DNA from: DATJPY01 sp035506135
GTDB lineage: Bacteria; Myxococcota_A; UBA9160; PR03
Assembly (NCBI GenBank): GCA_035506135.1
Contig: DATJPY010000087.1
Span: forward strand, 1-64,000
Direction: 5' to 3'
DNA length: 64,000 nt
Shown: one piece after another, positions 35,058 to 43,146 of the stretch
Position numbering within the stretch: position 1 is the first letter of the stretch
Layout: every line of letters starts with the position of its first letter
The notes under the pieces: model-generated
Database searches by the model: none
What the model was told of the DNA's origin: nothing
The model's input: the letters and a program-made list of their open reading frames with translations, nothing else
Translations under genes and position numbers: made by a program

Positions 35058-38000
35058 TCCCGGCCTCCGGCCACCGGCACGCTCTCCGGCGCCGGCGCCG
35101 GCGGGGGGGTCGGGTGCTCCTGCCCGCGGCTCGCGAGGCGCTCGACCACGTAGAAGGACACGGGGATCAGGAAGATCGCGATCAGCGATGCGGCGAGCAT
35201 CCCGCCGAACACCGCGGTTCCCATGATGCGCCGCGACTGCGCGCCCGCGCCCGTCGCGGTGACGAGGGGCACGACGCCCAGGATGAAGGCGAAGGCGGTC
35301 ATCAGGATCGGCCGCAGGCGGAGCCGCGCGCCGGCGAGCGCGGCGTCGACGAGGCTCTTTCCGCCCTCGAGCTCGAGCTTGCAGAACTCGACGATCAGGA
35401 TCGCGTTCTTGGCGGCGAGCCCGATCAGCATGACCAGCCCGATCTGCGCGAACGTGTCGCTCTCGAAGCGGCGATACCAGAGCGCCGCGAAGGCGCCGAA
35501 CACCGCGATCGGCACCCCGAGCAGCACGCTGAAGGGGAGCGACCAGCTCTCGTACTGGGCCGCGAGGATCAGGAACACGACGAGCAGGGAGAGGGCGAAG
35601 ATCGCGCTCGCCGGGACGCCTTGCTGGGCGACCTTCTCCTGGAACGACATGCCGCTGTACTCGTAGCCCATGTCGGAGGGCATGTTCTGCGCGAAGACCT
35701 GCTCGAGCGCCCGCATCACCTGCGCCGAGCTGAAGCCGGGGCGCGCTGCGACGTTGATCTGTGCCGAGCGGTGCTCATTGAACCGAATGGTGAACTCGGG
35801 GCCCGAGGCGTCCTTCATCGAGACGAGGGCCGCGAGCGGAACCGACTGCTTCTGCCCGTTCAACACGTAGAACTGGCCCATGTTCTCGGCGCGCGTGCGG
35901 AACTCGCCCTCGGCCTGGATGTAGACCTGCCAGGTGCGGCCGAAGCGGTTGAAGTAGTTGATGAAGGCACCGCCCATGAAGGCCTGGAGCGTCTGGTAGA
36001 CGTCGGCGAGCTTGACGCCCTGCTTCAGCACCTTGTCGCGATCCACGTCGGCGAAGACCTGCTGCACGCTCGGGATCAGCGTGGTGGTGGCCCGCGCGAT
36101 CTCGGGCCGCTCGCTCGCGAGCTGCAGGAAGCGACGGGTGTTCTCCGCCAGGTAGGCGATGTCGTGGCCGCCCTTGTCCTCCAGCATGAAGGTGACGCCG
36201 CCCGAGGTGCCGACCCCCGGGATCGCCGGCGGCGGGAACGCGAAGGCGACGGCTTCGGGCAGCTTCGCCAGCTCGCCGTTGATGTGCCGCATGATCGCGG
36301 GGTACTGCTCCTCGGGCTTCTTGCGCTCGGACCAGGGCTTGAAGGTGACGAAGAAGAAGGCGCTGTAGGTGTTGTAGACCTGCGAGAGCAGGCTGAACCC
36401 GACGACCGTGTTGTAGCTCTGCACGCCCGGCGTGTGCGCGAGGAGGTCCTCCACCTGCCGGCACACCGCGTCGGTCCGCTGGAGCGACGCGGCATTCGGG
36501 AGCTGTACGCCGAGGTACAGGTAGCCCTGGTCCTCGTCGGGGAGGAAGCCGCCGGGCAGGCGTGAGCCGATCAGGCCGGCGAGCACCGTGAAGATGCCGA
36601 GCAGCAGCATGGCGCGCACCGACTTGCGGATCAGCACGTGGCACCAGTCGACGTAGCCGTCGGTGGCACGGCCGAAGACGCGGTTGAACCAGCGGAAGAA
36701 GGCGCCGAGCGGGCCGCGCGACTCCTTCTTCGGGCGCAGCAGCAGCGCCGCCAGGGCGGGCGAGAGCGTGAGCGCGTTGAACGCCGAGAGGATCACCGAC
36801 ACGGCGATCGTCACGGCGAACTGCTGGTACAGGCGGCCCGTGATTCCCGGGATGAAGGCGGTCGGAATGAAGACGGCCGAGAGGATCAGGGCGATCGCGA
36901 TCACCGGCGCCGACACCTCGGACATCGCCTTCAGCGTGGCGTCGCGCGGCGAGAGCCCCTTCTCGATGTGGTGCTCCACCGCCTCCACGACGACGATCGC
37001 GTCGTCGACCACGAGGCCGATCGCCAGCACCAGGCCGAACAGCGAGAGCGTGTTCACCGAGAAGCCGAACAATGGGAAGAGCGCGAAGGTGCCGACCAGC
37101 GACACCGGCACCGCGAGCAGTGGGATCAGCGTGGCGCGCCAGCCCTGCAGGAACACGAAGACGACGAGGATCACCAGCACGATCGCCTCGAAGAGCGTCT
37201 TCACGATGTCCTGGATGCCCTCGCTCACCGCGAGCGTCGTGTCGAGCGAGGTGACGTAGTCGAGGTCCTTCGGGAAGCGCTTCTTCAGGTCCTCCATCAG
37301 CGCCGTCGCCTTGTGCATCGTGTCGAGCGCATTCGAGCCGGGCGTCTGGTAGATCGCGATGATCGCCGAGGGCTTGCCGCTGAGCCGGCCCCGCACGTTG
37401 TAGGTCTGCGCGCCGAGCTCGACGCGCGCGACGTCCCGGAGCCGGATTACCGAGCCGTCTGGCGTCGCCCGCACCACGATGTTCTCGAACTGCTCCTGCG
37501 TGACCAGCCGGCCCTGGGCGCGGACCGTATAGGTGAACTCCTGGCCCGGCGGAGCCGGCTCGCTGCCGACCTGGCCAGCGGGGTTCACCGTGTTCTGCTG
37601 CTTGATCGCCGAGACGATCTCGGGGACGGTGATGCCGCGCTGGGCGAGCACGTCGGGACGCACCCACATGCGCATGGCGTACTGGCCGGCGCCGAAGATC
37701 GAGACCTGCCCGACGCCCGGGACCCGCGTCATCGGATCGTTGATGTTGATGAAGCCGTAGTTCGCCAGGAACTGCGCGTCGTAGGTGCCGTTCGGCGAGT
37801 AGAGCGAGAACAGCGCGAGCGGGCTCGTCGTCGACGTCTTGGTGGTGACGCCGTAGTCGCGCACCTCGGCGGGAAGCTGGGACTCCGCCTGCATGTAGCG
37901 CATCTGCGTCAGCACCTGGTCGATGTTGGCGTTGGTGCCGACATCGAAGTTCACGTAGAGCGTGGTGGCGCCCGCATTGGTGTTGACCGAGTACATGTAG

Positions 38001-38227
38001 ATCGAGCCGTCGACGCCGCTCATCTGCTGCTCGATCGGGGTGGCGACGGCGGCCTCGGTGGTGAGCGCGTCGGCTCCGACGTAGGTCGCCGAGAGCTGGA
38101 TCGCGGGCGGCGCGATGTCCGGGAACTGAGCGACCGGGAGCCCGAGCAGCGAGACGGTGCCCACCAGCGTCATCAGGATGGCGATCACGATCGCCACGAT
38201 CGGCCGGCGGACGAAGAACGCGGACAT
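35054..38227 (-). CDS. RND multidrug efflux transporter (HAE1, AcrB/MexB type)
   Basis: The 1057-residue inner-membrane pump has 12 helices and two large periplasmic loops. The proton-relay residues are present: the Asp-Asp pair in TM4 (AIGLVVDDAIVVVEAVEH) and the Lys in TM10 (GLAAKNAILIVEFCK). The start SAFFVRRPIVAIVIAILM is typical of AcrB-type pumps. It expels hydrophobic compounds with proton import. It begins 4 nt after the adaptor gene and overlaps the channel gene. Confidence 0.97.
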   Translation of the reverse strand: MSAFFVRRPIVAIVIAILMTLVGTVSLLGLPVAQFPDIAPPAIQLSATYVGADALTTEAAVATPIEQQMSGVDGSIYMYSVNTNAGATTLYVNFDVGTNANIDQVLTQMRYMQAESQLPAEVRDYGVTTKTSTTSPLALFSLYSPNGTYDAQFLANYGFININDPMTRVPGVGQVSIFGAGQYAMRMWVRPDVLAQRGITVPEIVSAIKQQNTVNPAGQVGSEPAPPGQEFTYTVRAQGRLVTQEQFENIVVRATPDGSVIRLRDVARVELGAQTYNVRGRLSGKPSAIIAIYQTPGSNALDTMHKATALMEDLKKRFPKDLDYVTSLDTTLAVSEGIQDIVKTLFEAIVLVILVVFVFLQGWRATLIPLLAVPVSLVGTFALFPLFGFSVNTLSLFGLVLAIGLVVDDAIVVVEAVEHHIEKGLSPRDATLKAMSEVSAPVIAIALILSAVFIPTAFIPGITGRLYQQFAVTIAVSVILSAFNALTLSPALAALLLRPKKESRGPLGAFFRWFNRVFGRATDGYVDWCHVLIRKSVRAMLLLGIFTVLAGLIGSRLPGGFLPDEDQGYLYLGVQLPNAASLQRTDAVCRQVEDLLAHTPGVQSYNTVVGFSLLSQVYNTYSAFFFVTFKPWSERKKPEEQYPAIMRHINGELAKLPEAVAFAFPPPAIPGVGTSGGVTFMLEDKGGHDIAYLAENTRRFLQLASERPEIARATTTLIPSVQQVFADVDRDKVLKQGVKLADVYQTLQAFMGGAFINYFNRFGRTWQVYIQAEGEFRTRAENMGQFYVLNGQKQSVPLAALVSMKDASGPEFTIRFNEHRSAQINVAARPGFSSAQVMRALEQVFAQNMPSDMGYEYSGMSFQEKVAQQGVPASAIFALSLLVVFLILAAQYESWSLPFSVLLGVPIAVFGAFAALWYRRFESDTFAQIGLVMLIGLAAKNAILIVEFCKLELEGGKSLVDAALAGARLRLRPILMTAFAFILGVVPLVTATGAGAQSRRIMGTAVFGGMLAASLIAIFLIPVSFYVVERLASRGQEHPTPPPAPAPESVPVAGGRE

Positions 38228-38231
38228 CGAG

Positions 38232-39515
38232 CTAGGTCCCGGCCTTCTCGGCGGAGGCGGCCTTGTTCGCGGGCGGCCTGTCGGCGGGCTCGCGCCGCTC
38301 CGCGTCGCCTCGCGGAACGGGCGCCGCCGGGGCCTCGGGCGGCGTCGTGGCCGCGGTCTGCGCGGGCGGCGCGCCCGCGAGCTCGGGCGGCGCGGGCTTC
38401 GGCGCCACCACCATGCCCTGCCGCACCTTCTGCAATCCCTCGACGATCACCCGGTCGCCGGCCGCGACGCCCTGATCGATCACCTGCAGCGTTCCCCAGA
38501 TGGGGCCGGCGCGGACGCTGCGGACGTCGACCTTGTCCTCGGCGCCCACCACCGCGAGCTGCTTGGTGCCCTGCAGGTCGCTGACCGCGCGCTGCGGGAC
38601 GACGAGCGCGCCCCGGCGGAGCTCCGTCTCGACGCGGATGCGCGCGAACTGGCCGGGACGCAGATACGCGTCGGGGTTCGGGAACACGCCCTTCACCGTG
38701 ATCGTCCCGGTGCGCGGGTCGACCGCGCGCCCGGCGGGATAGCCGGTGCCGCGGTGCGGGTAGATGCTGCCGTCGGCGAGCACGAGCTGGAGCGAATCCT
38801 TGCGGAAGCTCCCGCTGCGCACGGCCTCTAGGATCTGCGGCGCGAAGCGCAGGTAGTCCTGCTCGGAGAGCGGGAACGACACCTTCATCGGGTCGAGCTG
38901 CGAGACGTCGGTCAGCGGCTTCGAGTCGTTCGGGCCGACCATGTCTCCGAGCTGTGCCTGCGCGAGCCCCACGATCCCGTCGACGGGCGAGCGGATCTCC
39001 GTGAAGCCGAGATCGATCTTCGCCTTCTCGACCGCCGCCTGCGCCGCCTGCACCGAGCCGCGTGCCCCGAGCTCGCGCTGGACGGCGTTGTCGTACTCCT
39101 GCTGGCTGACGGCGCCTTGCTTGACGAGCGGCGTGTAGCGGACCACGTCGAGATGATTGCGCTGGAGATCGGCTTGCATGAGGGCGAGCTGGCCCCGGGC
39201 CTGGTCGAGCGCCGCCTGGAACGGTCTTGGGTCGATGCGGAAGAGCAGCTCTCCCGTCTTGACGATCTGACCCTCCTCGTAGTTCCGCGAGATCAGGTAG
39301 CCGGTGACCTGGGCGCGCACCTCGGCGTCGACGAATCCCTCGGTGGTGCCGAGCCACTCGGAGACCACGGGGACGTCGCGCGTCGCGACCTCGACCACCA
39401 GCACCTCGGGCGGAGGCGCCTCCGGGGCCGCCGAGCGGCCGCAGCCCCCGAGCGCCGCCAGCAGGAGCACGACCGCGCCGGCGCGATGCGGATCGGGTGA
39501 CAGCTCGAGCGGCAC
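38232..39515 (-). CDS. RND efflux periplasmic adaptor (AcrA/MexA type)
   Basis: The 427-residue membrane fusion protein has a lipobox (ALGGC), a barrel-sandwich/lipoyl half (AQVTGYLISRNYEEGQIVKTGELLFRIDP region), a coiled hairpin and a C-terminal beta barrel (QRAVSDLQGTKQLAVV). The last 60 residues are Ala/Pro-rich and low complexity. The GTG at 39515 has GAGGAGGAG just upstream, and a good sigma70-like promoter lies at 39548-39575. It heads the pump genes and the whole minus-strand run down to ctaG. Confidence 0.93.
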   Translation of the reverse strand: MPLELSPDPHRAGAVVLLLAALGGCGRSAAPEAPPPEVLVVEVATRDVPVVSEWLGTTEGFVDAEVRAQVTGYLISRNYEEGQIVKTGELLFRIDPRPFQAALDQARGQLALMQADLQRNHLDVVRYTPLVKQGAVSQQEYDNAVQRELGARGSVQAAQAAVEKAKIDLGFTEIRSPVDGIVGLAQAQLGDMVGPNDSKPLTDVSQLDPMKVSFPLSEQDYLRFAPQILEAVRSGSFRKDSLQLVLADGSIYPHRGTGYPAGRAVDPRTGTITVKGVFPNPDAYLRPGQFARIRVETELRRGALVVPQRAVSDLQGTKQLAVVGAEDKVDVRSVRAGPIWGTLQVIDQGVAAGDRVIVEGLQKVRQGMVVAPKPAPPELAGAPPAQTAATTPPEAPAAPVPRGDAERREPADRPPANKAASAEKAGT

Positions 39516-39547
39516 GACTCCTCCTCGGCCTGCACCGACTGGAGCGG

Positions 39548-39575
39548 ATCATAGGCGGGGCGGGGACCGTGGCAA
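39548..39575 (-). promoter_or_regulatory. sigma70-like promoter for the efflux/respiratory run
   Basis: On the minus strand TTGCCA (39575-39570) is followed after 16 nt by TATGAT (39553-39548). These match the -35 and -10 consensus at 5 of 6 positions each, unusual in such GC-rich DNA. Transcription would begin near 39541, leaving a leader of about 25 nt before the GTG. No intrinsic terminator is visible in the short gaps downstream. Confidence 0.55.
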
Positions 39576-39637
39576 GCGAGGTGTCACCGTCGAGCGCTTG
39601 AAGCGAGCGATGCGCTCCGCCACCATGCCGTCGCGCG

Positions 39638-40234
39638 ATGAAGGATCTTCTCAAGGAGCGCGAGCGCGGCTTCGAGGCCGACTACTTCCGCAAGCAGGAT
39701 GAGGAGCTCCTCGCAAAGATGCGGGAGCGGGCTCGCCTGCAGGAGGTGGCGCAGGCCCTGGCCGACAAGCTCCGCGTGGACGACGCGGAGCTGCTGAACC
39801 GCGTCGCGGCGCTCGGGCTGACGCGCGAGACGGGGCCGGCCATCCTGCTCGCGCCCCTGGTCCAGGTCGCCTGGGCCGAAGGCGAGGTGACACACCGCGA
39901 GCGCGAGGTGGTCCTCGAGATCGCGGCCGCGCGCGGCATCGAGGCGGGATCGCCGCCGCGCGCGCAGCTCGAGGCGTGGCTCTCGCATCGCCCGTCGGAC
40001 GCGCTGTTCGAGACGGCGCTCGAGGTGATGAAGGCAGGGCTCGCCGTGTTCCCCCAGGACGAGCGGGACCGGCGGATCCGTGAGATCGTCGCCGGCTGCC
40101 GGCGCGTCGCCGAGGCGTCGGGCGGCACCCTCGCCAAGCTCCTCGGCCTGGGCACCGGCGTCGGCGACGAGGAGGCGGCCGTCCTCGACGCCATCGGCGA
40201 GAAGCTGCGCGCGAAGCCGGCCCCGGCTCGCTAG
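39638..40234 (+). CDS. TerB-like (tellurite-resistance B domain) protein
   Basis: The 198-residue soluble helical protein has a TerB-type core (PLVQVAWAEGEVTHREREVVLEIAAARGI, with acidic residues that could bind metal). It begins with a charged helical leader (KDLLKERERGFEADYFRKQDEELL). TerB domains occur in stress-response proteins near membranes; here the function is unknown. It is divergent from the efflux genes and 49 nt before the next lipoprotein gene. The start codon lacks a clear ribosome-binding site. Confidence 0.65.
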   Translation: MKDLLKERERGFEADYFRKQDEELLAKMRERARLQEVAQALADKLRVDDAELLNRVAALGLTRETGPAILLAPLVQVAWAEGEVTHREREVVLEIAAARGIEAGSPPRAQLEAWLSHRPSDALFETALEVMKAGLAVFPQDERDRRIREIVAGCRRVAEASGGTLAKLLGLGTGVGDEEAAVLDAIGEKLRAKPAPAR

Positions 40235-40283
40235 CGCCGATCGCGGCCGCAGCGAGTCCGCGTTCGAGAGAGCGAGGAGCGCG

Positions 40284-41393
40284 ATGCCGTGTCGGCGAGC
40301 CCACGGGAGCGACGCGGGAGCCTGGCTGGCTCTCCTGGCCGCGCTCGCCGTCTCGTGCCGGAGCATCGGTCCGTCGACCGTTCCGCGCGACCGGATCGAC
40401 TACGTGACCTCGATCGGAGACTCCTGGAAGCAGCAGACCCTGCTCAACATCGTGAAGCTCCGCTACGGCGACGTTCCCATCTTCCTCGAGGTCACGCAGG
40501 TCATCGCGGGCTACCAGCTCCAGAGCACGGTGGGCGCCGGGGTCACGGCGGGGAAGTTCCCCTCCACCGCGGGGCTCCTCTCGCCCTTCTCGATCAGCGG
40601 CACGGCGGCGGCGACCGACACCTATACGGATCGGCCGACGGTGATGTACTCGCCGTTGATGGGAGTCGACTTCCTGAAGGCGCTCATGACGCCGATCCCG
40701 CCGAGCGCCGTGCTGTTCCTGCTCCAGTCGGGATACTCCGCGGAGCTCGTGATGCCGATGGTGCTCGACTCGATCAACGGCCTCGCCAACGAGTCGAAGC
40801 GCGGCGTGCAGCGACCCGCCGACCCGCGCTTCACGCGGCTGACGGCGCTGATGCGCGAGGGCCAGCTCAGCGGCGCGCTCCAGTTCCGGATCGAGCGTCC
40901 CAAGACCGGCCCCGAGACCGCGGTGATCCTCTTCGGACCGAGCCAGGATCCGCAGGTCGCCGCCAAGGGCGCGGAGATCCGAAGCCTCCTCGGGCTCCGG
41001 CCGGACGCCAGGGAACTCGTCGTCTACTACGGCGGCTACTCCGGCCGGGACAGCGAGATCGACATGGCGACGCGATCGATGCTCCAGATCATGCTGGAGC
41101 TGTCCGCGATCGTGAGGGTGCCGGAGTCCGACGTCGCACAGGGCCGGGCGGCCCCCGGCATGGTGGAGACGCCGGCGAGCGCGGCGCAGAGCCCCGTGGC
41201 GATCGAGATCCTGAGCGGCGCGGAGGCTCCGAAGGATGCCTATGTCTCCGTGCAGTACGGCGGCCGTTCGTTCTGGATTCCCGGCACGGAGATCCGATCC
41301 AAGTACACCTTCGGCTTCGTGATGCTCCTGTTCTCGATCTCGGACACGGGCGTCAAGGGGAGCAAGACGGTCGTCACGGTGCCCGCACAGTGA
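40284..41393 (+). CDS. uncharacterised lipoprotein
   Basis: The 369-residue protein has a signal peptide with a lipobox-like AVSC at about 30, then a family-typical opening (IGDSWKQQTLLNIVKLRYGDVPIFLEV) seen in many hypothetical proteobacterial lipoproteins. The middle contains two hydrophobic patches (about 130-165). The C-terminus has a beta-rich segment with YGGRSFWIPG. I know no function for it. GAGGAG precedes the ATG. It may be co-transcribed with the TerB-like gene and converges on sulP with a 13-nt gap. Confidence 0.7.
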   Translation: MPCRRAHGSDAGAWLALLAALAVSCRSIGPSTVPRDRIDYVTSIGDSWKQQTLLNIVKLRYGDVPIFLEVTQVIAGYQLQSTVGAGVTAGKFPSTAGLLSPFSISGTAAATDTYTDRPTVMYSPLMGVDFLKALMTPIPPSAVLFLLQSGYSAELVMPMVLDSINGLANESKRGVQRPADPRFTRLTALMREGQLSGALQFRIERPKTGPETAVILFGPSQDPQVAAKGAEIRSLLGLRPDARELVVYYGGYSGRDSEIDMATRSMLQIMLELSAIVRVPESDVAQGRAAPGMVETPASAAQSPVAIEILSGAEAPKDAYVSVQYGGRSFWIPGTEIRSKYTFGFVMLLFSISDTGVKGSKTVVTVPAQ

Positions 41394-41406
41394 GCCGGAC
41401 GGAGAT

Positions 41407-43146
41407 CTAGCGCGGCGCCTCCGCCGACGGAGCGGGCTGCGAGGCTCTCAGGAACGCGCGCACCGCGCGCCGCAGCGTCGGGAAGAGGAGCGCGCGGACG
41501 TCCTCCTCGGAGAATCCGCGCCGCCGTCCCCACTCGGTCCATTCGGCCTTGCGGCCGGCCGTTGCGACCACGACGTCGCGCTCGCGCAGCGCGTCGAAGG
41601 TCTCGCGCACGGTCTCGAGCCCCGTCGCGTCCATCATCGTCACGGGCAGCATGTCGAGCACGAACCACCGGAGCTCCGGCCCGGCCGCGTCGGCCGCGGC
41701 CAGGGCGCTGCGCTTGAAGTGCGACGCGTTGAAGAACACGATCGGCCCGTTGAAGCGGAACAGCACGAGGCCCGGATGCGTGGCGGCCTCCGGATGCCGC
41801 GCGAGCGCGTGGAAGCCCGGATGGCCTTCGACCTCGCCGAGCACCTCCGCGCTCGGCCGCGCGACCAGGTGGATGAAGCGCAGGAGCGCGAGGATCACGG
41901 CGACGAGGATCGCCCGGATGGCGCCGACGGCCACGACGCCGAGCGTCGCGAGCAGCGAGAGCGCGAACTCGCGCCGGTCGATGCGATAGAGGAGGCGCAG
42001 CGTCGGAAGGTCGACCAGCGAGAGCGCGGCTCCGACCAGCACCGCGCCGAGCGCCGGGATCGGGACGTAGGCGAGCGGGCGCGTCAGGAAGAGCAGCACC
42101 AGGGCGATGGCGGCGGCGGCGGCGAGCCCCGTCACCTGCGTGCGCCCGCCGCTGATGTCGGCCATCGCCGTGCGCGAGTCGGCGCCGCTGATCGCGAAGC
42201 CCTGCGAGAGCGCGGCGGCGAGGTTCGCGGCGCCGAGCGCCGCGAACTCGCGGTCCGGGTCGACGTCGTAGCGGTTGCGGGCCGCGAAGCTGCGCGCGGT
42301 GAGCATCATGCTGGTGAACGACACCAGCGCGAGGCCGGCCGCATCGGCGAGGAGATCCGGCAGCATCGCGGGCGGGAAGGAGGGGAGCGCGAGCGCGGGA
42401 AGGCCCGCGGGCACCGCGCCGACCGTGTGAACGCCGAGCCGGTCGAGGTGGAAGAGAGCCGCCGCGGCGGCCGCGAGCGCCATCGCGACGAGCGCCGCGG
42501 GGACGCGCGGGAGGAGGCGCGGCGTGAGCCGGAGGACGGCGAAGCTCGCGACGCCCACGACGAGCGTCGGCGCGTGCGTCTCGCCGATCTTCGAAGCGAT
42601 CTCGACGAGCCGCGGCACGATGCCGCCGGCCTCGACCGGGAAGCCGAGGATCTTGCCGATCTGGCCGAGCCCGATCGAGAGCGCGACGCCGTGCAGGAAG
42701 CCGACCAGGATCGGCTTCGAGAGGAAGTCGGCGAGCGCACCGAGGCGCAGGAAGCTGCCCGCGACGCAGAGCAGGCCCGCGAGCGCGGCGAGCGCCACGG
42801 AGAGCGAGCGGTAGAGCGCCTCGTCGCCGCCGGCGAGCGGCGCGACGGAGGCCGCGACGAGCGCGCAGGTCGCCGCGTCGGGACCGACGATGAGCTGGCG
42901 CGAGGTCCCGAACAACGCGTAGGCGGCGAGCGGGAGGATGCTCGAGTAGAGGCCGACGGCCGGATCGAGACCCGCGAGCTCCGCGTAGGCGACGCCGACG
43001 GGCAGCGCGACGGCCGCGACCGAGAGCCCCGCTACGAGATCGCGCGGGAGATCCTTCGGGTCGTAGGCGAGGAGCTTCGGCAGGCCGGGAGCGATGCGCG
43101 CGATCCGCGCGGCGAAGCCCGACGTCCCACGGGCGTCATGCGGCAT
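41407..43146 (-). CDS. SulP-family anion permease with STAS domain
   Basis: The 579-residue protein has an N-terminal transport domain of about 10-14 helices (opening with DLVAGLSVAAVALPVGVAYAELAG, the SulP signature) and a C-terminal STAS domain (about 440-570, with VIFFNASHFKR and LPVTMMDATGLETV). SulP proteins carry sulfate, bicarbonate, dicarboxylates or other anions; substrate unknown. Its ATG overlaps the end of the upstream ABC gene by 11 nt, so the two are coupled. Confidence 0.93.
   Translation of the reverse strand: MPHDARGTSGFAARIARIAPGLPKLLAYDPKDLPRDLVAGLSVAAVALPVGVAYAELAGLDPAVGLYSSILPLAAYALFGTSRQLIVGPDAATCALVAASVAPLAGGDEALYRSLSVALAALAGLLCVAGSFLRLGALADFLSKPILVGFLHGVALSIGLGQIGKILGFPVEAGGIVPRLVEIASKIGETHAPTLVVGVASFAVLRLTPRLLPRVPAALVAMALAAAAAALFHLDRLGVHTVGAVPAGLPALALPSFPPAMLPDLLADAAGLALVSFTSMMLTARSFAARNRYDVDPDREFAALGAANLAAALSQGFAISGADSRTAMADISGGRTQVTGLAAAAAIALVLLFLTRPLAYVPIPALGAVLVGAALSLVDLPTLRLLYRIDRREFALSLLATLGVVAVGAIRAILVAVILALLRFIHLVARPSAEVLGEVEGHPGFHALARHPEAATHPGLVLFRFNGPIVFFNASHFKRSALAAADAAGPELRWFVLDMLPVTMMDATGLETVRETFDALRERDVVVATAGRKAEWTEWGRRRGFSEEDVRALLFPTLRRAVRAFLRASQPAPSAEAPR

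Noticed and set aside
31323..35153. 1276-codon plus-strand open frame opposite zwf, PPK2 and the efflux channel
   Set aside because: Composition is repetitive Arg/His/Leu/Glu with no recognisable motif, while the opposite strand carries three well-conserved genes.
36638..38584. Long plus-strand open frames opposite the RND transporter
   Set aside because: Antisense shadow of a highly conserved AcrB-type gene; no start signal or domain.
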